This document shows, piece by piece, positions 51,801-59,753 of a stretch of 64,000 nucleotides of DNA. Position 1 is the first letter of the stretch, and every line of letters begins with the position of its first letter. Location: the NCBI RefSeq assembly GCF_900155385.1, contig NZ_LT699745.1:1953561-2017560 (forward strand), written 5' to 3'. The DNA comes from Vreelandella massiliensis (GTDB taxonomy: Bacteria; Pseudomonadota; Gammaproteobacteria; Pseudomonadales; Halomonadaceae). Under the pieces are notes generated by a model. The model searched no databases. It was not told where the DNA came from and saw nothing but the letters and a program-made list of their open reading frames with translations. A program made the translations under genes and the position numbers.

Positions 51801-52435
51801 GGAAGCTCAAGATCGGCACCATCGTCGACCCAGAGTTTATTCGCCTGGGCGCTTTCCTGCGCCGTTTGATGCAAGGCGCACCGCAGTTGGAGACCGAGCT
51901 TCACCACGGCATGAGCGGCAGCGTGGGCGAGCGCGTTGAGCAAGGCGAACTCGACGTGGGGTTCTATCTCGCTCCGCCCGGTGAAGGCCCCGGCCCACAG
52001 CACCCCACGCTTGCCTTTCGCGAACTCACCCACTTTCACTACCACGTGGTGGCTCCGCCCGGCTGGGAGTCGCGGCTGATCGATACCCGCTGGGAAACCC
52101 TAGCGGCGCTGCCGTGGATCGTCACCCCCGAGGTGTCGGTTCACCATCGGCTGCTTAATAAAGCACTTGCCGCAAGCGGCGCCACGCCCAACCGCGTCGC
52201 CCAGGTCGATCAAGAGGCCTGCATGCTTGATTTAGTGCGCGCGGGGGTGGGCTTGAGTCTCGCTCGGGACGCGCTCGCCATGACCGAGCGTCAGGAGAGC
52301 GGGCTTGCGGTCGCAGGCGATGTGCGCCTGCCCTGTGCGCTCAGCTTTATCTGGCAGCGCGGGCGCGAGAGTGAACCGACGCTGCACGCCGCGCTCAGCA
52401 CCTTAGACGAAGTGTGGCCCTCGCGCTTGGCGTGA
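51800..52435 (+). pseudogene. LysR regulator, helix-turn-helix deleted
   Basis: The frame reads as a LysR substrate-binding domain: GKLKIGTIVDPEFIRLGAFL, ELHHGMSGSVGERVEQGELD and VRAGVGLSLARDALA. The N-terminal DNA-binding domain (about 90 residues) is absent; the frame starts at the junction with the MFS fragment. A short frame from an ATG at 51782 exists but encodes no DNA-binding part. The protein cannot act as a normal regulator. Confidence 0.8.
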
Positions 52436-52526
52436 ATCTGCACATGCCCGCATCGCCCTACACAACTTCTACATAACCTTATCTTTATATAGAAACAGCA
52501 CAGAAAAAGGGAACCTGTCAGCGATA

Positions 52527-52575
52527 AAACACTCCATGGGAGACCGTTTTCACCCAAACCCTACGTGGAGTGTTT
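52527..52575 (+). promoter_or_regulatory. Inverted repeat that can hide the msrA ribosome-binding site
   Basis: AAACACTCCA (52527-52536) pairs perfectly with TGGAGTGTTT (52566-52575), which contains the Shine-Dalgarno TGGAG and ends right at the msrA ATG (52576). The loop is 29 bases. In RNA this would block translation start unless opened, so it could be a translational control element. Confidence 0.5.
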
Positions 52576-53208
52576 ATGTCGCTTTCGACAGGTTTTCGCC
52601 CCCTGACCCTGATGCTTTTTGCCGCGGTGGGAAGCCTAAGCGCCCCGCTTGCCGCCGACACCCGTGCCGACGCCACCGCCCACGCTATTTTCGCCGGCGG
52701 CTGTTTCTGGTGCATGGAGCCGCCCTACGACCGCCAGCCCGGTGTCAGCGCGACTACCTCAGGCTACATCGGTGGCAAACTGGAAACCCCTAGCTACGAA
52801 GCGATCACCGCCGGCGATACGGGCCACGCCGAAGCGGTGAAAGTGGAATACGACCCCGACGTGATCAGCTACGCGCAGCTTCTGGAGATTTTTTGGCGCA
52901 ATATCGATCCCTTTGCCGAAGGCCGGCAGTTTTGCGATGTCGGCAGCCAGTACCGCTCGGCGATCTTCTACCGTAACGAGCAGCAGCGCGAACTGGCCGA
53001 AGAGAGCAAGGCCGAATTGGAAGCGCGCTTTGAGCGCGATATCGCCACCGAGATTGTTCCCGCCGATACGTTCTGGGAAGCCGAGACCTACCACCAGAAC
53101 TACTACGAGAAAAATCCCGTCCGCTACAAGTTCTACCGCTTTAGCTGCGGCCGCGATGACCGCCTCGAAGAGGTGTGGGGAGAGGAAGCGGGCGGCCCAA
53201 CGTTCTAA
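52576..53208 (+). CDS. msrA: Peptide methionine (S)-S-oxide reductase, exported
   Basis: From the ATG at 52576 the protein has 210 residues; a GTG at 52570 is also in frame. A signal peptide (PLTLMLFAAVGSLSAPLAA, about 10-28) precedes the catalytic motif AGGCFWCMEPP with the nucleophile C43 and C46. Other landmarks are GYIGGKLETPSYEAI and GHAEAVKVEYDP. MsrA reduces methionine sulfoxide in proteins. The signal peptide indicates a periplasmic enzyme. An inverted repeat can mask its ribosome-binding site. The stop overlaps the convergent pgpA gene by 4 bp. Confidence 0.95.
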   Translation: MSLSTGFRPLTLMLFAAVGSLSAPLAADTRADATAHAIFAGGCFWCMEPPYDRQPGVSATTSGYIGGKLETPSYEAITAGDTGHAEAVKVEYDPDVISYAQLLEIFWRNIDPFAEGRQFCDVGSQYRSAIFYRNEQQRELAEESKAELEARFERDIATEIVPADTFWEAETYHQNYYEKNPVRYKFYRFSCGRDDRLEEVWGEEAGGPTF

Positions 53209-53693
53209 ATCGCGCCAGAGCCCCGTGCCCGATAGCGCTGCCAGACAAAAAGCCCCGCCGCCACCACCAGCCACGCCGCGATGGCCGCGACGGTATCACC
53301 CAGCACAATGCCAAAACCGCCGCTGACACGCTCCGCCAGGTGAATCGGCGGCGGCTTTAACCCATCAAAGACGCGGTACACCGCGAACGCCAGCGCCATA
53401 CCCAACGGATGGCGCAGCGCCCGCAGGCCGATAACGGCCAGCGGAAAGGCGACAATTTCGTCGGCCACGATGCCACCATGGTCACTGCCGGCAAACTGCA
53501 GTGATGCGAAGTGGCATACCGGCACGGCCAGCACTAACAGCAGCGCGATGACCCACGCCTGCCGCGAAAGCGGCCGCCCCAGCAGCCACCACGCCACGGG
53601 CACACCCAACAACGACCCCACCGTGCCCGGGGCGATGGGCGAGAGGCCAGTGCCCAACCCCAGGGCAAGCCAAAGATTCAGCGTCTCTACCAT
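53205..53693 (-). CDS. pgpA: Phosphatidylglycerophosphatase A
   Basis: The protein has 162 residues with about four membrane helices. LGTGLSPIAPGTVGSLLGVP is the family start, GGIVADEIVAFPLAV holds the acidic metal ligands, and YRVFDGLKPPPIHLAER follows. PgpA removes phosphate from phosphatidylglycerophosphate, the last step to phosphatidylglycerol. Its ATG overlaps the stop of the upstream DUF533 gene (TGATG). In many gammaproteobacteria pgpA follows thiL; that is not the case here. Confidence 0.93.
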   Translation of the reverse strand: MVETLNLWLALGLGTGLSPIAPGTVGSLLGVPVAWWLLGRPLSRQAWVIALLLVLAVPVCHFASLQFAGSDHGGIVADEIVAFPLAVIGLRALRHPLGMALAFAVYRVFDGLKPPPIHLAERVSGGFGIVLGDTVAAIAAWLVVAAGLFVWQRYRARGSGAI

Positions 53694-54445
53694 CAGTTGG
53701 CTTCTCGCGCTTGGCGCTCCAGTTCAGTCGCCACATGCGCCGGTAGCTGCAGGGCATGGGCCAACTGATCCAACCAGGCGCGCTCCATGGGGTTCTGTTC
53801 ATCGATCACCGCCACGCTGACCAAGTACATCTCGCGGGCCGCCTGGGGCGAATCCGCCTCGCGCGCCAGCGCTTGCGCATCCAGCGGCGCTTGTAGCTGC
53901 TGCTCGACCCAGCGGTGCATCTCCTGATCGGCACCCAGCGCGTCGATTTGCTGGGTAATCAGCGCCTGCTCCTGCTCGTCGATATGACCATCGGCGCAGG
54001 CGGCCATGATCATCGCCTGCAGAAGCTCAAGGCTGCGCCGCTCCTGAAACTCGCCTTCCAGCACCTCAACGCGCTCGCCCTCGGAGGCGCCCTGCCCTTG
54101 CGGGGCGTTTTCTTGAGCGCCTTGCTGCGAGCGTTGCCACGCCTTCCACGCCAGCACCCCCACGCCAGCAATCGCGCCGTACTTCAGCGCCTTGCCGCCC
54201 AGTTTTCGCCCTCGCTTGGAGCCCACCAGCAGCCCCATGGCGCCGCCGCCAAGCAGGCTTTTCATATCCACCCCGCTGTTACCGCCACTGGGCTTTTCTT
54301 GACGCTCGCGACGGGGCTCATCGCCACCGCCGCCGCCAAACTGCTTTGAGAGGCCGTTCAGCATCCCTTGGACGTCGACACCGCTGCCCTTTTGACCACC
54401 GCCGGCCTGCTGCATTAACTGCTGAAGAATCTTGCTTGCGTTCAT
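53693..54445 (-). CDS. DUF533 (YebE-like) inner-membrane protein with TerB-like domain
   Basis: The protein has 250 residues. A glycine/glutamine-rich N-terminus (MNASKILQQLMQQAGGG) is followed by DMKSLLGGGAMGLLVGSKRG and a membrane segment (LKYGAIAGVGVLAWKAW). The C-terminal TerB-like helical domain (about 130-245) has LLQAMIMAACADGHIDEQEQ, a D-x-D-x-E acidic pattern. YebE in E. coli responds to envelope stress. The gene overlaps pgpA by one base (TGATG) and probably shares its transcript. Confidence 0.88.
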   Translation of the reverse strand: MNASKILQQLMQQAGGGQKGSGVDVQGMLNGLSKQFGGGGGDEPRRERQEKPSGGNSGVDMKSLLGGGAMGLLVGSKRGRKLGGKALKYGAIAGVGVLAWKAWQRSQQGAQENAPQGQGASEGERVEVLEGEFQERRSLELLQAMIMAACADGHIDEQEQALITQQIDALGADQEMHRWVEQQLQAPLDAQALAREADSPQAAREMYLVSVAVIDEQNPMERAWLDQLAHALQLPAHVATELERQAREAN

Positions 54446-54548
54446 TACGGGCCTCCCCTCTCTTTCTGAGCGCTACACGACGCCGCCACTGTGGAACGCA
54501 AATACTATGCGGCGCAACTCCCGCGCATACAAGCGTTTGTCGTGGCGG

Positions 54549-56330
54549 CTATACCGCGCCAGTTTGCACGCGCCACTGAGCGGCGTAGTGCCCGTTAGCG
54601 TCCAGCAGATCGTCGTGAGTGCCGCGCTCGGTCACTTGGCCTTTTTCGATCACCACGATCTCATCGGCGTGCACAATCGTTGAGAGGCGGTGGGCGATCA
54701 TCAGCACCGTGCGCCCGTGGGCGATACGCTTGAGCGAGCGCTGAATGGCGGCTTCGGTCTCGTTATCCACGGCGCTTGTGGCCTCGTCAAGCACCAGAAT
54801 CGGCGGGTCCTTGAGCAGCGCCCGCGCCAGCGACAGCCGCTGTCGCTGGCCGCCGGAGAGGCGCACGCCGCGCTCGCCCACGGGGGTATCGAGCCCTTGC
54901 GGTAGCGTGTCGATAAAACTCCACGCCTCGGCCGTTTTGGCCGCGTCGATGATCGCGGCGTCGTCGGCATCGGGCTTACCGTAAGCGATATTGTCGCGGA
55001 TGCTGCCCTCGAACAGATAAACATCCTGGCTCACCAGCCCAATGGCCTGGCGCAGCGACTGAAGGCTCACCGCGTTAATCGGCTGCCCGTCGATCAGCAC
55101 GCGCCCGCTTTCCGGGTCGTAAAAGCGCAGCAGCAGTTTGACCAGGGTTGACTTGCCCGAGCCCGTCGCGCCCACCAGCGCCAGGGTGTTACCGGCGGGA
55201 ACGTGCAAGTTGATACCGTCGACACCGACCTCGCTCGACGCGTAGTGAAAGCTCACGGCGTCGAAAGTCACCTCACCGCGCACCGGGGTGGCCAACGGCT
55301 GGTCGCTTGTCTCTTTCACCTTGATCGGCTCTTCGAGCAGATCGAGAATCCGCCGGGTGCTCGCCATCGCGCGCTCGAACAGATCAATCACCTGGGCGAG
55401 GCCGGTTAGCGGCCAGAGCAAACGCTGGGTCAAAAAGACCAGCACCCCGTAAGCACCCACGTTCAGGTTGCCGTTGAGCGCCATCATGCCGCCGACCGTG
55501 AAAGTCGCGAGAAAGCCGGCCAGAATCGCCATGCGAATCACGGGAATAAACGCCGAGCTGACCTTGATGGCGCGCCGGTTGGCCTCAACATACGCTTCGC
55601 TCGCGTCGCGCAAGCGCTCGGCTTCGCGCGCTTCGCTGGTGAAGCTTTTGATCGTGGCGATACCGCTTAGGTTGTTGGAAAGCCGACTGGAGAGATCGCC
55701 CACCTTTTCGCGCACGTCGTTATACAGCGGGCCGGCTTTGCGCTGAAAGAAGAACGCGCCCCAGATAATCAGCGGGATCGGGGTAAAAGCGAGCAGCGCA
55801 ATCAGCGGCGACAGCACAAAAAAGACCGCACCCACCGCCAACACGGTCACACCGACCTGAATCAGGGCGTTGGCGCCGCCGTCCAGAAAGCGCTCCAGCT
55901 GGTTGACGTCATCGTTCATCGTGGCCACCAGCTGGCCGGAGCTTTTGGCTTCAAAGAACGCCATATCCAGCCGCTGGGCATGCTCATAGGCGTCTTGACG
56001 CATATTGGCCTGCAGCCGCTGCGCCAGGTTGCGCCACAAGACTTGGAAGAGGTACTCAAACAGCGACTCCCCCGCCCAGATAAAGAAGGTCAGCACGGCG
56101 AGGATGCTGATCTGCTCCTGCGGGGTCTCGAAACCGAGGCACGCGACAAAGCTCTGCTCTTGATTCACGACCACGTCGATCGCCACCCCGATCAATATCT
56201 CTGGGGCGATATCAAACAGTTTGTTGATGATGGAGCAGAGGGTGGCGGTGATAATTTGGCGCCGATAGCCTTTGGCGTAACGCAAAAGGCGCACCAGCGC
56301 TTGAAAGCTGTTTGTCGAAGAAGAAGCCAC
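54549..56330 (-). CDS. ABC transporter, fused membrane and ATPase domains
   Basis: The protein has 593 residues. The membrane domain (about 20-330) contains LQANMRQDAYEHAQRLDMAF and SGQLVATMNDDVNQLERFLD. The ATPase has Walker A LVGATGSGKSTLVKLLLRF, signature RLSGGQRQRLSLARALL, Walker B ILVLDEATSAVDNET and H-loop IAHRLSTIVHADE. It resembles multidrug or lipid A exporter half-transporters. The substrate is unknown. There is no close operon partner; the iron-uptake ATPase gene begins its stop 144 bp upstream. Confidence 0.92.
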   Translation of the reverse strand: MASSSTNSFQALVRLLRYAKGYRRQIITATLCSIINKLFDIAPEILIGVAIDVVVNQEQSFVACLGFETPQEQISILAVLTFFIWAGESLFEYLFQVLWRNLAQRLQANMRQDAYEHAQRLDMAFFEAKSSGQLVATMNDDVNQLERFLDGGANALIQVGVTVLAVGAVFFVLSPLIALLAFTPIPLIIWGAFFFQRKAGPLYNDVREKVGDLSSRLSNNLSGIATIKSFTSEAREAERLRDASEAYVEANRRAIKVSSAFIPVIRMAILAGFLATFTVGGMMALNGNLNVGAYGVLVFLTQRLLWPLTGLAQVIDLFERAMASTRRILDLLEEPIKVKETSDQPLATPVRGEVTFDAVSFHYASSEVGVDGINLHVPAGNTLALVGATGSGKSTLVKLLLRFYDPESGRVLIDGQPINAVSLQSLRQAIGLVSQDVYLFEGSIRDNIAYGKPDADDAAIIDAAKTAEAWSFIDTLPQGLDTPVGERGVRLSGGQRQRLSLARALLKDPPILVLDEATSAVDNETEAAIQRSLKRIAHGRTVLMIAHRLSTIVHADEIVVIEKGQVTERGTHDDLLDANGHYAAQWRVQTGAV

Positions 56331-56474
56331 AGGGGTTCCTTAGTGGTTGATACAAAAAATGAAGCCCCATTCGGTCTTAGACACGCGCAGACCGAACGGA
56401 AGGGTTACGCGCGATTATCCCTGCTCGCCCAGAGCCTGTCGAAGGGTGACGCGCTCGGCCCCACCTAGTTTCTA

Positions 56475-57278
56475 TTACGCGGTGGCGCGCTTGATATTCG
56501 CCAGCAGCGGGCTACCGGTCTCAGGGTCGGTCAAAAGGGTACACTCCACCTGGTAGAGGGTTCGCACCAGCGCCGGGGTAACCACCTCACTGGGCGGCCC
56601 TTGGGCCACGATGTGCCCCTCGCGCATGGCGATCAAGTGGTCGGCATAGCGGCAGGCGCTGGCCAGGTCATGCAGCACCATGACCACGGTGCGGCCCTGG
56701 CGCGCCAACGCCCTTACTAGCTCAAACACTTCGATCTGATGGCCTAAATCCAGTGCGGAAGTGGGCTCATCGAGTAACAAAAGCGGCGTTTGCTGGGCGA
56801 TGGTCATGGCGATCCACGCGCGCTGGCGCTGGCCTCCCGAAAGCGCATCCAAGGGTCGCTCGGCCAGCATTTCAAGCCCTGCTGCCGCGAGCGCCTGCTG
56901 CACCACGCGCTGATCCTCCGCCGACCACTGGCGCAGCCAGCCCTGGTGCGGTTGGCGGCCAAAGCGAATCAACTCGGCGACCGTCAGCCCTTCGGGTGCT
57001 ACCGCCTCTTGAGGCAGCAGCGCCAAGCGCGTGGCCAGCGTGCGCGCCGAAAGACGCTGGATATCGCCGCCATCCAGCAGCACCGCGCCACCCCCGGGTT
57101 TGTGCAGACGAGCAAGCCCGGCCAGCAGCGTCGATTTCCCGCAGCCGTTCGGCCCCACGATCGCCGTTACTTGCCCGGTCGGCAGCGCCAGATCGAGCGC
57201 GTCGATCACGCGGCGCGCGCCGTAATTCATGCTCAGCGCCGAAGCAACGAGTGTCGGCGAGGGCGTTGTCTCGTTCAT
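56475..57278 (-). CDS. Ferric-siderophore ABC transporter ATPase (FecE/FhuC-like)
   Basis: I start at the ATG at 57278, which overlaps the permease stop (ATGA at 57275-57278), giving 267 residues. Motifs are IVGPNGCGKSTLLAGLAR (Walker A), LPQEAVAPEGLTVAELI (Q-loop region), ALSGGQRQRAWIAMTIAQ (signature), LLLLDEPTSALDLGHQIEV (Walker B) and VVMVLHDLASACRYADH. It powers uptake of iron-siderophore complexes through the permeases encoded upstream. The operon order is binding protein, two permeases, ATPase. Confidence 0.95.
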   Translation of the reverse strand: MNETTPSPTLVASALSMNYGARRVIDALDLALPTGQVTAIVGPNGCGKSTLLAGLARLHKPGGGAVLLDGGDIQRLSARTLATRLALLPQEAVAPEGLTVAELIRFGRQPHQGWLRQWSAEDQRVVQQALAAAGLEMLAERPLDALSGGQRQRAWIAMTIAQQTPLLLLDEPTSALDLGHQIEVFELVRALARQGRTVVMVLHDLASACRYADHLIAMREGHIVAQGPPSEVVTPALVRTLYQVECTLLTDPETGSPLLANIKRATA

Positions 57279-57849
57279 GGTCCCCTCCGTTGCGGGCGCA
57301 TTAATAGCCACAGTAACCACGGGCCGCCGACCACGGCGGTGACGATCCCCACAGGCACTTCAATGGGCGCGAGCAGACATCGCCCGGCCAAATCGGCCAA
57401 CACCATCACCAGCGCCCCCGAAAGCGCGGCGGCAATGATCGGAACATGGCGCGAGCGCGACAGTCCCCGAGCGATTTCCGGGCCAATCAGCCCCACCATG
57501 CCGACCGGCCCGGCCACGGCGACGGCAAGGGCGGTCAGCACCACCGCCAGCATCAGGATATGAACACGCCGCGAGGTCACGGCGATACCCAGCCCTGACG
57601 CGACGCCATCGTGAAAGCGCAAAAGCGACAGCGAGCGCGCCCCCGCTAACGCAAGACCCAGCCCAAGCGCCAAGCCCGCTGCTAAAAGCGGCACCGCTCC
57701 CGCTGGGCGCGCGTTTAGCGTCCCCACCGTCCAGGGGTAGGCCGCGTTGGCGGTATCGATCGCCACCCGCGCGAGCAACAGCTGCGTCACCGCGCCGAAC
57801 ACCGCGCCCACGCCAATGCCGGCGACAATAAAGCGATACCCTTGCGTGC
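57275..57849 (-). CDS. Iron-siderophore permease (FecD-like), C-terminal part, cut by artefact
   Basis: About 190 residues remain, from GYRFIVAGIGVGAVFGAVTQ to the end. TANAAYPWTVGTLNARPAG, GVASGLGIAVTSRRVHIL and AVAGPVGMVGLIGPEIARGL are FecCD landmarks, and the last contains the loop that contacts the ATPase. The part upstream of 57849 is not this gene but adapter sequence. The fragment spans the region from about residue 150 of a 340-residue permease to its end. It therefore comes from a second permease, different from the N-terminal fragment at 57985-58580, which already includes the equivalent segment. Confidence 0.85.
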
Positions 57850-57984
57850 AGATCGGAAGAGCGTCGTGTAGGGAAAGAGTGTAGATCTCGGTGGTCGCCG
57901 TATCCACGCTCCCCGGCCCCCCCCCCGACGCCCATCCCCCCTGCCTCTTTCTTTAAACCCCATCTAGTTGTGTAAAAGAGACAG
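57850..57984. other. Illumina adapter chimera (not biological)
   Basis: 57850-57904 begins AGATCGGAAGAGCGTCGTGT and goes on without mismatch through GGGAAAGAGTGTAGATCTCG to GTGGTCGCCGTATC: the standard Illumina TruSeq adapter. 57905-57965 is C-rich and T-rich low-quality-looking sequence. 57966-57984 (GTTGTGTAAAAGAGACAG at its end) resembles a damaged Nextera mosaic end. Translations over it give the notorious false peptides TLSLHDALPI and FPTRRSSDL. This is an assembly or read-trimming error. Confidence 0.98.
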
Positions 57985-58580
57985 GGGTGGGGGAGAACGG
58001 CGGCCAGATCCGCCAACCGCCGCCCGGCCAGGGCACCGATCACCCAAAAACGGATTTCATCCGCGGCGCGCTGATCAAAAAGCAGCAGCAGCGCCGTCAG
58101 CGAGCCCAGAAGCCCCGAGAAAGCCGCCCCCGCCAGTACCAAACGCACCGGGTCGTTGCCTACCCCCCGCACCCGGGCAACGCCCAGCACACAGATGCAC
58201 CCCGCTAACGCGCCCAACTGCGCGACGAAGACTTTCAGCGTGACGGCACTGGCGCCGAGCACCAGCGCCAGCGCCACGGCAAACGCCGCCCCCGCGCTCA
58301 CGCCCAGAAGCCCTGGCTCCGCCAGCGGGTTACGCGAGACCGCCTGCAAAAGCGCGCCCGCCACGCCCAGCGCCATGCCCACCACGACACCGATGGCGGT
58401 ACGCGGCGCGCGCAGCTCCCACACCACAAAATGTGCGTCGCCACCGGTGTCTCCGAAAAGCGCCCCCAGCGACTGCCAAGGGCCGACACTGCCCGCCCCG
58501 ATCAGCAAACTGATACCGCTGACCGCCGCGAGCGCCATCAGCAACAGCGCCAAGGAGCGCCATGGGGCAACCGCGATCAC
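57985..58580 (-). CDS. Iron-siderophore permease (FecC-like), N-terminal part, cut by artefact
   Basis: The ATG is at 58580 and overlaps the stop of the binding-protein gene by 4 bp. About 198 genuine residues follow, with membrane helices and the FecCD landmarks GVVVGMALGVAGALLQAVSR, NPLAEPGLLGVSAGAAFAVA and IRFWVIGALAGRRLADLAAV. The frame then enters the adapter chimera. Roughly 130 C-terminal residues are missing from the contig. In the real genome the gene is presumably complete. Confidence 0.85.
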
Positions 58581-59524
58581 GGCAGCAGCGCGCCTTCTAT
58601 ATCATCGAGAATCGCCTGCGCCGCCAGTGGGCCGTTAGCACTGGTCCATAGCTGCCCATCCACGGGCACCACGCCGCCACGTTTGACCACCTCCAGGCGC
58701 GTGAAAGCAGGGCTCTGCTTGGCGCTTTCCAGCGCCGCTTCGCCATCTGCGTTCAATGTGGCAAGAAACAGCCAGTCACCATCCACCCGAGAAAGGTTCT
58801 CTAGGCTGAGCACGTCGCTATGCACGCCGCCCTCGCTGACAAGGCCTCCATCCTGGAAATCCAGCCCCACCCGCGCCAAGAGCCCGGAGGTGAAGAGGTT
58901 TTTCGACATGACCATCGGCCCACCCGGCATCCAGCGCACCAGAAAGGCGCTGCCGCCCGCCTCTGCCTGCGCCAGGGCGTTAGCCAGTTCCGCCGCGCGC
59001 GTATCGACGCCGTTGATCGCCGCCTCGATGGCGTCCTCGCGGCCGAGTGCTTGCCCGTACAACCGCGCTTCGTCGCGCCAGTTGTCCGGGGCGATGGGTT
59101 GGGTCGGCGGCACCACGGTCGGCGCCATACGCGACAGCAGCCGATACTGCGCCTCGGGAAGCTGCGGCGGTGCCAGAATAAGATCCGGCTGCTGCATCAG
59201 CACGGCCTCAAGATTAATCTCGCGTACCACGCCCATGATCGCCGGGCGCGTGTCGCCAAGATATGTCTCAATGTAGGCCGCCACGTCATTTCCGCCGCGG
59301 GTGGTCACCGCCCCGACCGGCATCACGCCCGCCGCGAGCGCGGTATCCAGCGCGCCTTCGTAAAGCGTTACCACGCGCTCGGGTGAGCCTTTTACCTCCA
59401 CACTGCCAAACGCGGTATCGAGCGTGCGCGCCTCGACGCTTGCGCTGAATACCCCCATGGCCACGCCACCCATCAGCAGCGCGATGAGGCCCTTCGCTTT
59501 TAACTTCCCCACCAGCGGTCCCAT
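58577..59524 (-). CDS. Siderophore-binding periplasmic protein (FatB/FecB-like)
   Basis: The protein has 315 residues with a signal peptide (AKGLIALLMGGVAMGVFSAS). SPERVVTLYEGALDTALAAG is the typical start of helical-backbone metal/siderophore binding proteins, and EAVLMQQPDLILAPPQL follows. There is no lipobox, so it is soluble in the periplasm. It is the first gene of the uptake operon and overlaps the first permease gene. A Fur-like palindrome at 59551-59566 lies 27 bp upstream. Confidence 0.92.
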   Translation of the reverse strand: MGPLVGKLKAKGLIALLMGGVAMGVFSASVEARTLDTAFGSVEVKGSPERVVTLYEGALDTALAAGVMPVGAVTTRGGNDVAAYIETYLGDTRPAIMGVVREINLEAVLMQQPDLILAPPQLPEAQYRLLSRMAPTVVPPTQPIAPDNWRDEARLYGQALGREDAIEAAINGVDTRAAELANALAQAEAGGSAFLVRWMPGGPMVMSKNLFTSGLLARVGLDFQDGGLVSEGGVHSDVLSLENLSRVDGDWLFLATLNADGEAALESAKQSPAFTRLEVVKRGGVVPVDGQLWTSANGPLAAQAILDDIEGALLP

Positions 59525-59550
59525 GCGATACCCCTGCGTTAAAAGAAAAG

Positions 59551-59566
59551 GATACTAACGATTATC
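59551..59566 (-). promoter_or_regulatory. Candidate Fur box ahead of the iron ABC operon
   Basis: GATACT-AACG-ATTATC is an inverted repeat with one mismatch, a partial match to the GATAATGATAATCATTATC consensus. It is 27 bp upstream of the binding-protein start. Confidence 0.5.
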
Positions 59567-59706
59567 AAAGACATTTTCATCACTATTGCCACGAACGATA
59601 TGTTCCACGCAATGCAACCACTCCCTGTTGCGTTTTTTGCAACGCGGCGTTCCCTTTTAACACCTCGCATTTGAGAACCCCTCTCCCTAGAATCACCACC
59701 TCATTT

Positions 59707-59725
59707 GATAACCAGTATCATTACT
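59707..59725 (+). promoter_or_regulatory. Candidate Fur box ahead of the TonB-dependent receptor
   Basis: GATAACCAGTATCATTACT shares about 12 of 19 positions with the Fur consensus, including GATAA at the left and ATCATTA at the right. It lies 29 bp before the receptor start. Iron control of this locus is expected from its content. Confidence 0.6.
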
Positions 59726-59753
59726 AATTAAAACCGTCTTCAAGGGGATCTCC

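Noticed and set aside
57360..58580. A single 406-residue permease
   Set aside because: The frame runs through the Illumina adapter and shifts out of the permease frame afterwards; the middle is artificial.
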